DNA of 64,000 nucleotides from positions 122,067-186,066 of the forward strand of contig NZ_QTYB01000009.1 in the NCBI RefSeq assembly GCF_003461955.1. Direction: 5' to 3'. Of this stretch, positions 38,143 through 47,514 are shown one piece after another. Under the pieces are notes generated by a model, which had not been told where the DNA came from, ran no database searches, and saw nothing but the letters and a program-made list of their open reading frames with translations. A program made the translations under genes and the position numbers. The stretch's first letter is position 1. Every line of letters starts with the position of its first letter. The stretch is from Ruminococcus sp. AM36-2AA (lineage in GTDB: Bacteria; Bacillota; Clostridia; Lachnospirales; Lachnospiraceae).

Positions 38143-40983
38143 TTATGGCCTGCCAAAAGCATAAAAATGAGACTGCCAGTATGCAGAATTAATGGACGTA
38201 TACTGAATTGGATTTCCACAATGGATCATCTGTCCATCTCCGGCATAAATTCCTACGTGGGTAACCGGCTCTCCCGCATCATACGTCCCAGTGAAAAAGA
38301 TAATATCTCCTGGCCTTGCTTCTTCTGGTGATACAAGCATACAAATGTCATAAATTCCCTGTGCAGTAAGTCTTCCCATATTGCAGACCCCCGAATTGGT
38401 AAACACATAGCTTACAAAACCAGAACAGTCAAAAGAAGTCTCCGGGCTGGAACCGCCCCATACATACGGCATACCAAGATATTTGTCTGCTTCCGCAAAT
38501 AATCTCCGCACAGTCTCATCATCATAACTGCCGCCTCCACCATACAGCCCGCTATCTCCGGTACTGATATAAAAAACAGGATTATAATATTCCCCATCTT
38601 TGACCAGTTCCAAATATAACTGGCTTCCGGTTGCACTTCCTGTACTTCCCGTTGTACCAATTACAGTATCTGTTGTTACTTCCTGACCATTTGCTACCGA
38701 AATGCTCTGCAGATAAGCGTATTTAATCTGCACACCTTTTTTATCCTGCGTAACTACATAATTTCCAAAAGTTCCGCTATATCCTACATCTACAACAAAA
38801 CCATTCATCGCTGACTTCACTTCTGTTCCCTGTCGTACATTAACCGTCACACCTCTGTGAAGTTGTGTCTGCCCGGTTCCATTGTTTACAGAATACCCAT
38901 AATAGGTACTGATATAGGCATACCAGTTTAACTCAACCGGAGTTTTATATGTCTGCAAATTTCCTCTGTTGGAATAGACCTCTTCATAAATTTCCTGCTC
39001 ATCCTCTTCCATTCTGGACAGAATAACACTTCTAAGCGGTTTTGCCTGAACAGAAACATTCAGTACATCTGCAGTTACTGTACGGGTAACTTCCACAGAG
39101 TTCTGATTGCCCTCTGCCAGAAAACATTCCCAGGTCTGATGACCATGTGCCTCAGCTACTGCGTGATTATCATAATAAACATCAAACTGGACACCATATT
39201 GGGCAAAGTTTCCAGTATCTTCTACGGTGTACTCAATCCCATTCATCACTACTTTCGTCCCTATTGGAAGAAATGGGTTTGCAGCATCAACCGCAAGCGT
39301 ATGATTAGCCTGTGGCATTGCCCCTGAAGCAGTTGGTCCTCCACTCCACACGCCACAGCAGATAGGACAGTTACAGTATCCACTGGTCACAACATTTCCC
39401 AATGACTGCCCTACCTGTATTGTAGATGTTTCCTGCCGGGTTTCACTTTTTTCCTCTACGGTGATTCCGTACTGTAAAGAAAAAATTGTTTCCAGTTCTC
39501 CTTTTATCTCATCAAACTTAAAATCCCCATACCTGGCAGTCAGATAACTGATCAATGTATGGGGATCATGGCCGATTTCACCAATGTTATATCTGTATTC
39601 ATCTTTTCCTGGATACCGGGCTTCCATCTGGTTTATTTTCTGTTGAAGACTGGCTTCCAACTGCGTATAATACAACTCTGCTTTTTCAATTTCGTCCGGA
39701 TCCGCAATGTAACTGGAAGCGATTACCGTAGAAATTCCATTAGAAAACATAGCCGAACAGGAAGCAAATCCTGTCATTACGGAAAGAAGCAAAATCAATA
39801 ACAACCCCATTGAGATCAGAGTAGTTACATTTCTTACAAATACTTCCTGTGCCTTTCTTGCAATTTTAGTAGCAAGATTTACTGACCGGATTGAGGTGTC
39901 TTTTGTTTCTTTTGCAATCTTCCCAGCCCGGTATGCCATCTGATACTCTCGCTTAATCCTCTGCTTCTGTATTAATTTTCTAATCAGCTTTTTCTGCATC
40001 TCTGGATGTTCTTCCAGATATTTCTGATATTGATACCTGGATGCACTCTTCCAGGCTCTTTGCTCTAAACGGTTTTCTTTATGTATCTGACTGCGGTTCT
40101 TCCGGATATTTCTACTGCTATGTTCCTGTAATATCCACTCACCTGAACGCACCAGCTTATGTGCTGCATCTACAGCACTGTTTTCCTCTTCGTCTTCGCC
40201 TGCTTTCTGATATACTGCATTTTTTAATGCTTTCTTTGGAACAGAAGACAAGGTTTTCTTTTTACCATCCGTTTTCCCTGTTTTTTTGTCGAAATATAAA
40301 TGGTACTTTACCTTTGCTTTCTGTTCCTCATTTGTTTTCTTGGTATAAACAGAATCTTTCGGAATTTTGTTCTGCCTCTCAGCTTCCTGTTTTCTTGCAG
40401 CCTTATCCACTTCCTGATAAGTTTTTATTGTTTTTCGGCTATATTTCTGCGTTCTTTTTTTTCGATTTGTAGAAACATCATTCTTCTCTGCCTGAAAATG
40501 TCCTCCATCTGTTTCAGACGAAGTTTTCTTTTCTTTCTTCAGACTTCCATCTGTCTCCATTTTTCCAAACTGCAGTCTCTGCTGTTTCTTTTTCTGTCGC
40601 TGATACTGGCTCCTGTGTTTTTCTTTGCGCTCACGTATTTCTACCGCTGAATCCACAGATACACCTGCAGGCTTGTCCCGGTATCTGTACCGTCCCTGTG
40701 TTTTTCGTTTTCCCGGAGGACTGTTTGCAGCCTCTTCTTTTTTCGCAGGATTTCCCTCCTGAACTTTTTCAGAAAATTGTTTCTTTTCAGCTTTTTTATG
40801 AGAGTTTTTCTTCTTTTCAGAAGTAATAAATGCCTGTTCTACATCCTTCTGTTTATAAGACAACTCCTGATTGCTGTTTGTAACTTTTCTAGTCTCCTTT
40901 GTTGCAAGATTTTCCTCAACCAGACCATTTCTGGTCATACGGCTGACTTTCTTCTCTTTCGCCGTATATTTTTGTTTTCCCAA
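38143..40983 (-). CDS. CD1108-family cell-wall hydrolase of the mating channel (3D, M23-like, NlpC/P60)
   Basis: A 946-residue protein starting at TTG (GKQKYTAKEKKVSRMTRNG; GAGGTGAGG upstream). The first 380 residues are basic and cytoplasmic, then comes a membrane helix (SMGLLLILLLSVMTGFASC). Outside: a 3D/RlpA-like domain near 565 (VDAANPFLPIGTKV, VEDTGNF), an M23-like domain near 708 and a C-terminal NlpC/P60 peptidase near 853 (FDCSGFVSYVF, HVGIYAGDG). The M23 domain reads HRGVTVNV and LYLEL where active enzymes have H-x-x-x-D and H-x-H, so it is probably inactive. Wall remodelling for the conjugation pore is the accepted role of this type. Confidence 0.85.
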   Translation of the reverse strand: MGKQKYTAKEKKVSRMTRNGLVEENLATKETRKVTNSNQELSYKQKDVEQAFITSEKKKNSHKKAEKKQFSEKVQEGNPAKKEEAANSPPGKRKTQGRYRYRDKPAGVSVDSAVEIRERKEKHRSQYQRQKKKQQRLQFGKMETDGSLKKEKKTSSETDGGHFQAEKNDVSTNRKKRTQKYSRKTIKTYQEVDKAARKQEAERQNKIPKDSVYTKKTNEEQKAKVKYHLYFDKKTGKTDGKKKTLSSVPKKALKNAVYQKAGEDEEENSAVDAAHKLVRSGEWILQEHSSRNIRKNRSQIHKENRLEQRAWKSASRYQYQKYLEEHPEMQKKLIRKLIQKQRIKREYQMAYRAGKIAKETKDTSIRSVNLATKIARKAQEVFVRNVTTLISMGLLLILLLSVMTGFASCSAMFSNGISTVIASSYIADPDEIEKAELYYTQLEASLQQKINQMEARYPGKDEYRYNIGEIGHDPHTLISYLTARYGDFKFDEIKGELETIFSLQYGITVEEKSETRQETSTIQVGQSLGNVVTSGYCNCPICCGVWSGGPTASGAMPQANHTLAVDAANPFLPIGTKVVMNGIEYTVEDTGNFAQYGVQFDVYYDNHAVAEAHGHQTWECFLAEGNQNSVEVTRTVTADVLNVSVQAKPLRSVILSRMEEDEQEIYEEVYSNRGNLQTYKTPVELNWYAYISTYYGYSVNNGTGQTQLHRGVTVNVRQGTEVKSAMNGFVVDVGYSGTFGNYVVTQDKKGVQIKYAYLQSISVANGQEVTTDTVIGTTGSTGSATGSQLYLELVKDGEYYNPVFYISTGDSGLYGGGGSYDDETVRRLFAEADKYLGMPYVWGGSSPETSFDCSGFVSYVFTNSGVCNMGRLTAQGIYDICMLVSPEEARPGDIIFFTGTYDAGEPVTHVGIYAGDGQMIHCGNPIQYTSINSAYWQSHFYAFGRP

Positions 40984-41010
40984 TGTACCTCACCTCTGCT
41001 TTTTTGTCCG

Positions 41011-43533
41011 TTAAGTCTGAATCTCATCCGGTTTAGTACTCATCAAAGCATAGGTTCTGGTATCCTGCGGATATCTGTCTGCAAAAGGTATGATTACATT
41101 TCCGTAAAAAAGCAGCCCTTCTCCTGCATTACTGTTATTTACAAAAGAAATCTGATGCTTGGAAATATTCAATTTCTCCGCAAGGATCTTCTGATCCCCG
41201 CTGTGCTGATTTAACATCAGGATAAAATCACTGTTTCCCACAATACTTTCTACTGCCAGAGAGCCAAGAAAATCTGTTACATTCTGACTGATTCCTGTAA
41301 TGATTCCACCCCACTTACGAAATCTCTTCCACATTTCAATAGAATAATTAGCAGTCTGTGTCTGGTTCAGCAAAAGGTGAAATTCATCCACATAATAACG
41401 GGTTGATTTCCTGCGGCTGCGGTTCTGTGATACTCTTGTCCAAACCATATGCTGGACAATCAACATCCCTGCTTTTCGTAGTGTGGTTCCAAGTTCCCGG
41501 ATATCAAAGCATACCACTCTGTTCTGCGTATCGACATTACTTCGATGGTTAAATACATTCTGCGATCCTGTTACATACAACTGCAGACTGTTGGCAATGT
41601 TCTGTGCTGCTGGTTTATCTGGTGCATAAAAGTTCAGACGTTCATAGAAATCCTGCAAAGTCGGCATATTTTCCGGTTTTGGATCATTGTAAAGATATTT
41701 TTTATAAATGTCTTTTACACACAGGTCAATCATGGAAACCTCATCACCATTTAATTCTGCATTTTGAGGTTTCTTCATAATGACCTCGCAGAAAGATGTG
41801 ATAAACTCTGCTTTATCAGCAATAATGGTATCAATATCCTCCACATCGCCATTAATCCTGTATTTCTCCGGATGATAAATAACATCCAGGTTCACTTCCA
41901 TAGGATTGATGTAATCATTACTTTTTGCACTAATTTTAATAACTTCACCATTTAAGGCATTTACCAGCGGAAAATATTCTCCCTCCGGGTCACAGATAAT
42001 AATGTCATCGTCTGTAATCAAGAAAACATTGAGAATTTCTCTTTTCGTTGCAAAACTCTTACCGGAACCAGGAGTACCCAAAATCAGGCCGTTAGGTGTT
42101 TTCAATCGTTTCCGATCCACCATAATGAGATTGTTTGACAGTGCATTTAAGCCATAGTAAAGAGCTTCACCGCCTTGGAAAAGTTCCTGTGTGGTAAACG
42201 GAACAAAGATTGCTGTAGAAGTCGTAGTCATAATTCTCTGTATTCCAGTCTGGTTCATTCCCAGTGGCAGTGATGCCACAAGTCCCTGTTCCTGCTGATA
42301 TTGAAGTCTCCGTATATTGCAATTATATTTCTGGGCGATTCCTGCAGTCTGATACACAATATTGTCCAGTTTTCTCTTATTGTCCGCTGTATTCATCAGC
42401 AAAAAAGTAAGTTCAAAAAGTTTCTCATTCCTGGACTGGATTTCATTGAGCAATCCCTCCACATCCTCTCCGTATGTAGAAATATCCGTTGGAATAATAT
42501 CCATATCATATCCGCTTCTGACCGCTTTCTTCTGTTCTTCAATTTTCATTTTCTGAATATTTGACAGCGTACTTTTCAGGCTTTTAATAGCTGCCTTGGG
42601 ATCAATTGGACGCAGGTGCATATTGATGATAAGATTCTCTTCCAGATCCAGCAGATCTGCCAGCAGTTTATCCGTAAGTTCTGGTGATGTAATCTGTAAA
42701 TATGACACGCATCCAAAAGTCTGTCCCATCCTAAAATAGCTGTCATTGCGAAAATCAAATCCGGTAGGTGCAATAAAGTCTTTTGTCTGCAGACCTGTTT
42801 TTGCAACCATCCCATAATGGAAATGGAAAGATTCTTTTGTGTCCATATTCATCACATCATGCAGAATTTTCAGACGTTCTACCCCATTTAAAGGCTCTGC
42901 CATGGCTCCCATCACCTTAAAATTATTTAATACACTGGCTTCAATTCTCTCCAGCCTGGATTTTGCATTTCGCAGATTATCCGCCTTAATGGAAAATGTA
43001 ATATATTTTGTTTTTACAAGCCCATTATTTCCTTTGGAAAGCTGCATTTTCAACATATCCGAATATTCTTTCCGAATATCATTGAAACAGTCATCCTGCT
43101 CTGGAATATCAATATTTTTTGCATACTCATCAAAATTCACCTGTTGATTAAGAAATGTAATTTGTACCTCAACAGAGCTGTCAAATGAATTCAGGAACTC
43201 ACAATAGTTCTCAAAAATAGCCGCTTTATCATCATTCTGCGCTAACTGGTAATTTATATCGTAAAACTGCACCATTTTTGAATAATAGTTATCATTCGTC
43301 CTGCAGATACCATCCTTATATATTTCCTTATATGGAATCGTATCCTGCGCTGTAAAAGGTTTCCTCTTCTTCTGATTCTCCGCTTTTATCATCCGAAGTT
43401 CTTTCAGACGCTTTTTTTCTTCTTTCGTAAGTCCGGTTTTCTGTTTCTTATTTTTTTCGGTCTGCTTTTTTAAGGAAATGGAACGGATTTCTCGCTTCCC
43501 TGGCTTCTTTTGCCTTTTTCTCAAGCCATGCAC
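41011..43533 (-). CDS. VirB4-like conjugation ATPase
   Basis: An 840-residue type IV secretion ATPase. Walker A GTPGSGKSFATKR is near residue 489 and Walker B IIICDPEGEYF about 30 residues on. The C-terminal RecA-like half contains YYVDEFHLLLNQTQTANYS and GISQNVTDFLGS, typical of VirB4/TrbE in Gram-positive ICEs. The start is not certain: the ATG at 43533 overlaps the PrgI gene by 86 bases with a weak GAGGG site, and Met48 is an alternative. It powers substrate transfer and pilus-like assembly at the inner side of the membrane. Confidence 0.9.
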   Translation of the reverse strand: MHGLRKRQKKPGKREIRSISLKKQTEKNKKQKTGLTKEEKKRLKELRMIKAENQKKRKPFTAQDTIPYKEIYKDGICRTNDNYYSKMVQFYDINYQLAQNDDKAAIFENYCEFLNSFDSSVEVQITFLNQQVNFDEYAKNIDIPEQDDCFNDIRKEYSDMLKMQLSKGNNGLVKTKYITFSIKADNLRNAKSRLERIEASVLNNFKVMGAMAEPLNGVERLKILHDVMNMDTKESFHFHYGMVAKTGLQTKDFIAPTGFDFRNDSYFRMGQTFGCVSYLQITSPELTDKLLADLLDLEENLIINMHLRPIDPKAAIKSLKSTLSNIQKMKIEEQKKAVRSGYDMDIIPTDISTYGEDVEGLLNEIQSRNEKLFELTFLLMNTADNKRKLDNIVYQTAGIAQKYNCNIRRLQYQQEQGLVASLPLGMNQTGIQRIMTTTSTAIFVPFTTQELFQGGEALYYGLNALSNNLIMVDRKRLKTPNGLILGTPGSGKSFATKREILNVFLITDDDIIICDPEGEYFPLVNALNGEVIKISAKSNDYINPMEVNLDVIYHPEKYRINGDVEDIDTIIADKAEFITSFCEVIMKKPQNAELNGDEVSMIDLCVKDIYKKYLYNDPKPENMPTLQDFYERLNFYAPDKPAAQNIANSLQLYVTGSQNVFNHRSNVDTQNRVVCFDIRELGTTLRKAGMLIVQHMVWTRVSQNRSRRKSTRYYVDEFHLLLNQTQTANYSIEMWKRFRKWGGIITGISQNVTDFLGSLAVESIVGNSDFILMLNQHSGDQKILAEKLNISKHQISFVNNSNAGEGLLFYGNVIIPFADRYPQDTRTYALMSTKPDEIQT

Positions 43534-43876
43534 CCTCTTTCTCTAATTTATCGTACTCTATAATCCGGTCATATAAGTTTTGGGAACGATAGACCCTGAT
43601 TCCAGGTCTTAAAAATTTCTGCCGGATAATGTGAAGCAATATTTTCTCTGCTGGAAATCCATCCTTTTCATACATTGCAAAAAAGAAAAATGGCAGCATC
43701 ACTATGATCATAAGCGTTGCTGCCACATCTGTTCCCAGTCCTGCTTTTGTCAGCAAATAGACCGGAACACCACAAATTCCTGCCAGAGAAAAACATATAA
43801 TTTGTCTTTTAGTTAAATTCAGTGCTAATTTTGTCTTTATTTTTGAAAAATCTTTCGGCACTGGAACATATGCCAT
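43448..43876 (-). CDS. PrgI-family conjugation membrane protein
   Basis: A 142-residue protein starting MAYVPVPKDFSKIKTKLAL, with two adjacent membrane helices (about 26-70) followed by a charged cytoplasmic tail. The VPKDx(4)K start and two-helix layout are diagnostic of PrgI, the VirB3-like component named from pCF10. It lies between the TrbL-like protein and VirB4, as in other Tn1549-type elements. Confidence 0.85.
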   Translation of the reverse strand: MAYVPVPKDFSKIKTKLALNLTKRQIICFSLAGICGVPVYLLTKAGLGTDVAATLMIIVMLPFFFFAMYEKDGFPAEKILLHIIRQKFLRPGIRVYRSQNLYDRIIEYDKLEKEGAWLEKKAKEAREARNPFHFLKKADRKK

Positions 43877-43890
43877 ATTCTTGTTTCCTC

Positions 43891-44763
43891 CTAATGTGCA
43901 TTAAAGATTGATTTTGCCAGGGAACTGGTCTTAAACAGGCTGAAACATAAAATAACTGTATATGCTGCAACTGACCAGATAGCTGTATGAAGATTATCCG
44001 CAACTGTAATAGCATTTACCAGAACTGCATAAATCGCAACACATACCATCATAAAAAATCCCTGGAATCCCAACGCTAATAATGCCTTCACGTAATTATT
44101 TCCAATACTTCCCCATTCCCTGTTCGTAAATGTTGAAAACGGAATAGGTGCCACAGAGACATAAAGATATATTTCTATCATTCGTCCATATAAAATGACG
44201 GTAATCAGGACTGATATGATTTTTAGACATAAACTGACCAGCATCGTTTCCAGACCAAGCCCCAGTAATTCTCCGATTCCCATATCTTCAATCTGCGTTT
44301 CAAGAAGCGTTTTCAATGCTTCTGTAACATCAATAGATGCGGAACCGGTTATCATACCGCCAGCATTGGATACCACATGATTCGCTACATCAAAAATTGC
44401 CATCGCAATATCAAAAGTATGAGTAACAAGATATACCGCTACCCACATCTTGAAAATGTATTTGAAAAACATAAACGTATCCGTATCGTGCATATTGTTT
44501 TTTTCCATAATCATGGAAATCAGCTCATAACACAGTACAAATGTAATAATCATCCCCGCAATGGGGACAATGACATTATCCGACAGATTTTTTATCATGG
44601 AAAAAATGCCACTGTTCCAATTTTGGGGTGTTTTCCCAACCTCTGTAGCAATCGTTTCTACTTTGGTATTTACATCGGTGAACATGGTATCCAGGTTTGA
44701 TGTGATCCAGCCTGTTAGCAGATCCTTTATGAACTCTGTTATTTTTTCGGTTATTCCACCCAT
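43891..44763 (-). CDS. TrbL/VirB6-like polytopic conjugation protein
   Basis: A 290-residue protein: MGGITEKITEFIKDLLTGWI, then about six membrane helices including VIVPIAGMIITFVLCYELI and VLITVILYGRMIEIYLYVSV. Position directly upstream of PrgI and VirB4 and the topology fit the VirB6/TrbL-type channel subunit. In the original ICE it followed maff2 by only four bases; now its upstream neighbour is the cut maff2 end and the nested element. Its transcription may depend on read-through from that element or a new promoter. Confidence 0.8.
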   Translation of the reverse strand: MGGITEKITEFIKDLLTGWITSNLDTMFTDVNTKVETIATEVGKTPQNWNSGIFSMIKNLSDNVIVPIAGMIITFVLCYELISMIMEKNNMHDTDTFMFFKYIFKMWVAVYLVTHTFDIAMAIFDVANHVVSNAGGMITGSASIDVTEALKTLLETQIEDMGIGELLGLGLETMLVSLCLKIISVLITVILYGRMIEIYLYVSVAPIPFSTFTNREWGSIGNNYVKALLALGFQGFFMMVCVAIYAVLVNAITVADNLHTAIWSVAAYTVILCFSLFKTSSLAKSIFNAH

Positions 44764-44767
44764 TTAT

Positions 44768-44848
44768 TTATCCAAACAAAGTTGCAAGCTGTGGAATCAG
44801 GTTTATTCCAATCAGTACGATGCCACCGCCCGCCATCAACTGTTTTAT
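44768..44848 (-). pseudogene. Maff2 C-terminal half (cut by the nested element)
   Basis: The minus strand reads IKQLMAGGGIVLIGINLIPQ, LATLFG and stop. This is the second membrane helix and end of the Maff2 family. The matching N-terminal half is at 62966-63127. The break falls in the codons for GIK/QLM, at the 8-bp core ATAAAACA shared by both ends of the inserted element. There is no start codon or ribosome site here, so this half should be silent. Confidence 0.85.
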
Positions 44849-44869
44849 GTCTTTTATGAGAAAATATTT
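44841..44869. other. Left attachment site of the nested element
   Basis: Core TGTTTTAT (44841-44848; ATAAAACA on the minus strand) is followed inward by GTCTTTTATGAGAAAATA. Outside it, the maff2 C-terminal half continues in frame. Confidence 0.8.
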
Positions 44870-44923
44870 GCTCGAAATGAGCCTTGAAAAGATTAAAATA
44901 GATTAAATTTTGATAGATTTTTC

Positions 44924-46621
44924 TTATTTATGGGAGCCGGAACCTCTTTCGATGGTTCCAAGCTCCGGTATTGGTTTTAAGTTGAAATGAATTTCCATTG
45001 TGACCGTTTCAGGAGTACGGCAGTAATTTTCTGTTCCGTCTTTCTCCTGCGGTTCTGAGATAACGATTTTACTGATCAGCCGGTTCAGAAGATTGGCATC
45101 CAGTTCTTTGATGTCCGCATACTCGCTAATATCGTCAATCCACTGCTGGGACTGTGCATCCAGTTTTTCTTCCGTATTCAGCACACTCTCATTCTGGAAA
45201 AGTTCCTTTTTGATATCTGTCTGCTCCTTCTGTGTCTTCTCCAGCATCTTATCAAAAACAGATTCTGTAATCTTGTCATTGATAAGGTCATCATACAGTT
45301 TTGCAATCAGCCGGTCTAACGTTTCCAGGCGGTCTTTCTGCTTTGATACCAGCTTCTCCAGACTTTCCCTGTGTCCCTGTGTATCTTCCTCGCATAACTC
45401 CTTTACCCGGTTTTCCAGTTCTGTTCCGTCTCCGGTAACTGCTTTTGCACATTCCTGGATTCTGGTAAGGACTGCATCATACAGGTCATCAGCGTCCACC
45501 CGGTGCTGGGTACAATGTGCTTTCCCCTTATGGATATAAGTGGAACAGGTATAAACTTCATGCTGGTCTTTGGTGTGCGTCTTCTTCAACGTCAACGCAC
45601 CGCCACACTCTGCACAGCGGAGTAATCCGGCAAACATGCTGTATTCTCCCTGTTCTGTCTGGCGTTTCCTGCCTTTCATCTTTGCCTGTACCAGATCAAA
45701 TACATCCTGCGGAATGATTGCTTCGTGGGTATCCCTGACTGTGATCCAGTCCTCCGGAGCTTTATCTCCCTGATTGCCAATCTTGAAACGGTAGTACCTT
45801 TTCTGGGAAGCCATGTCACCACAGTAAACGGGATTCATCAGCAGGGATTTCAGATAGGATTCATCCCATACATATTTCCCATTTTCCGGGTCTTTCTTTT
45901 CCCATTTTGTGTAATAGGTGCGGAGTCCCCGTTTCCGGTGCCACCATGACGGGCAGGGAATCTGCTGGCGTTCCAGTTCTCTGGATATAAAGTTAATCCC
46001 ATGACCGTCCACCGCCCACTGGAAAATTTTCCGGACAATCGGTGCTGTCTCGTCGTCAATCAGGAGATGTCCCTTTTCCTCCGGGTCTTTCTGATATCCC
46101 AGTGGTGGAACAACACCTGTAAACTTTCCCTTGGTTGCCTGCAGGTGATAGGACGCATGGACTTTCTTGGAAATATCTCTGGAATACATCTCGTTCAGCA
46201 CGTTCTTAAATGGGGCAATCTCATTGTCTCCGGCAAAGGTATCCACATTATCATATAATGCGATATACCTTACTCCATGCTTTGGGAAAAACTCCTCCAT
46301 CAGAAATCCTGTCTGTACATGGTTTCGTCCCAGTCGGCTCTGGTCTTTGGTAATTACAAGATTCACCAGTCCTTTTTCACAGGCTTTGAGAAGTCTCTGC
46401 AAATCAGGTCGGTCTGTGTTCAATCCTGTATAACCATCGTCCTGAAACACATCCACCACCTGCCAGCCCTGTGACTGACAGTAATTCACCAGTATGTCTC
46501 TCTGGTTGGAGATGCTGGCACTCTCTCCGGTCAATTCGTCATCTTTGGAAAGTCGGCAGTATACACCAACTCTCCAGGTTGCATTTCTTTCTATATTGTT
46601 ACTCATATATCTGTTGTTCAT
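44924..46621 (-). CDS. Large serine recombinase (TnpX/TndX type)
   Basis: A 565-residue site-specific recombinase. The N-terminal resolvase domain has the catalytic Ser in VGVYCRLSKDDE (about residue 25) and the arginine-rich motif TKDQSRLGRN. A recombinase domain follows (PPLGYQKDPEEKGHLLIDDE), then a zinc ribbon (CAECGGALTLKK, CSTYIHKGKAHC) and a coiled coil, ending in a DUF4368-like tail. AGGAGG-like GGAGG precedes the ATG. It lies 55 bases inside the left attachment arm and is the obvious integrase/excisionase of the nested element. Confidence 0.92.
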   Translation of the reverse strand: MNNRYMSNNIERNATWRVGVYCRLSKDDELTGESASISNQRDILVNYCQSQGWQVVDVFQDDGYTGLNTDRPDLQRLLKACEKGLVNLVITKDQSRLGRNHVQTGFLMEEFFPKHGVRYIALYDNVDTFAGDNEIAPFKNVLNEMYSRDISKKVHASYHLQATKGKFTGVVPPLGYQKDPEEKGHLLIDDETAPIVRKIFQWAVDGHGINFISRELERQQIPCPSWWHRKRGLRTYYTKWEKKDPENGKYVWDESYLKSLLMNPVYCGDMASQKRYYRFKIGNQGDKAPEDWITVRDTHEAIIPQDVFDLVQAKMKGRKRQTEQGEYSMFAGLLRCAECGGALTLKKTHTKDQHEVYTCSTYIHKGKAHCTQHRVDADDLYDAVLTRIQECAKAVTGDGTELENRVKELCEEDTQGHRESLEKLVSKQKDRLETLDRLIAKLYDDLINDKITESVFDKMLEKTQKEQTDIKKELFQNESVLNTEEKLDAQSQQWIDDISEYADIKELDANLLNRLISKIVISEPQEKDGTENYCRTPETVTMEIHFNLKPIPELGTIERGSGSHK

Positions 46622-46647
46622 CTGATACCTCCGTTACTTTGCACATC

Positions 46648-46830
46648 CTACGCAGATTTCAGATTACTGAACTCATAATCATTATACTGCTTATCTTTCA
46701 TTATTGCAAGTTTATCTTTTGTTTTCGTGTCACGTATTTTCTGTGCGATCACCTCTGCAAACACTTCTTTTGCGTCCTGATCACCGTCAAAATATACTCT
46801 GATGTTGATAATTTTCTTCTTCACTGCCAT
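46648..46830 (-). CDS. Small charged protein upstream of the recombinase
   Basis: A 60-residue protein, MAVKKKIINIRVYFDGDQDA, then helical text ending YNDYEFSNLKSA. It lies 26 bases before the recombinase gene on the same strand, and GGAGG precedes its ATG. I do not recognise a characterised family. Its size and position would suit a recombination directionality factor, but it could equally be an unrelated transposon protein. Confidence 0.55.
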   Translation of the reverse strand: MAVKKKIINIRVYFDGDQDAKEVFAEVIAQKIRDTKTKDKLAIMKDKQYNDYEFSNLKSA

Positions 46831-46994
46831 TGTAAAACCTCCATTTTTTGCAAAAAAAGAGCAGCTAATCCATTTTTACAGATTAACTGCCCAGACTGTT
46901 GGTTACATATATTAAAATTTTTGTATTAACATTTCAGAAATTGGGGATATAATAAAGACAGGGATAAATCCCTGTCAGATGAACTGCATATTTT

Positions 46995-47137
46995 AATTTT
47001 CCCATTGAAAACAAGAGGAATGTGTGGTACATTTGTTATAGGAAAAGCACCCACTCCAAAGTGGATGCCGCCTGAGTTGACTAAATGGTCTTACGACCAC
47101 CGCCTATCCTGTTGGCAGACAGGATAGGCATTTTTAT
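46995..47137 (+). ncRNA. Putative antisense antitoxin RNA for the nested-element toxin
   Basis: On the plus strand TTGAAA (starting near 46997) and TACATT are 17 bases apart, a weak promoter. The transcript would run through two small hairpins to the terminator GCCTATCCTGT/ACAGGATAGGC (47102-47129) followed by ATTTTTATTT, which overlaps the 3' end of the holin-like toxin gene on the other strand. This converging layout resembles the TxpA/RatA type I pair. Boundaries are estimates. Confidence 0.4.
47102..47129 (+). terminator. Hairpin shared by both holin-like toxin loci
   Basis: A perfect 11-bp stem GCCTATCCTGT/ACAGGATAGGC with loop TGGCAG is followed by ATTTTTATTT. The copy at 26734-26761 differs at one base. 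The rest of the two loci is much less alike. Confidence 0.65.
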
Positions 47138-47250
47138 TTCCTCTTGTTCTTCCGATCAAGAAAGGCAATAATCGCAATTAACAGGCTACCAAAAGCGATC
47201 AGTAAACTGAGTACGCCTAAGAATATTGAGATAATCTCATAAGCTGTCAT
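47134..47250 (-). CDS. Putative holin-like type I toxin (nested element)
   Basis: A 38-residue peptide, MTAYEIISIFLGVLSLLIAF, then a hydrophobic run and FLDRKNKRK. It has one membrane helix and a basic tail, as in the putative holin-like toxin family. AAAGGAGG lies ahead of the ATG. A plus-strand terminator overlaps its 3' end. It may stabilise the mobile element against loss (inference from family). Confidence 0.7.
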   Translation of the reverse strand: MTAYEIISIFLGVLSLLIAFGSLLIAIIAFLDRKNKRK

Positions 47251-47514
47251 ATCACGCACCTCCTTTCTTTCATCTCAGAACCCCGAAAGGCTCCGGTCTG
47301 TAAATATCAGGAGGCAGCCACACCCTGTCACAGGTGCTTCCCCGTAACATTGCTGTTACCGGATAATCATACCATTATATTCGCCATATTACAATTCATT
47401 TTTGTTCCAGATTCACAGCAATCCTTATTCTGTATGGATACCTGCTATTTCCGTTTGATTGCCTTGCACCGGCAGACGGCAGACGGCAGATAGGGTATCT
47501 ATAAAGCCTGCCGT

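Noticed and set aside
44924..46621. The serine recombinase as integrase of the whole ICE
   Set aside because: Its position 55 bases inside an attachment arm that splits maff2 ties it to the nested element; the ICE integrase must lie outside the window.
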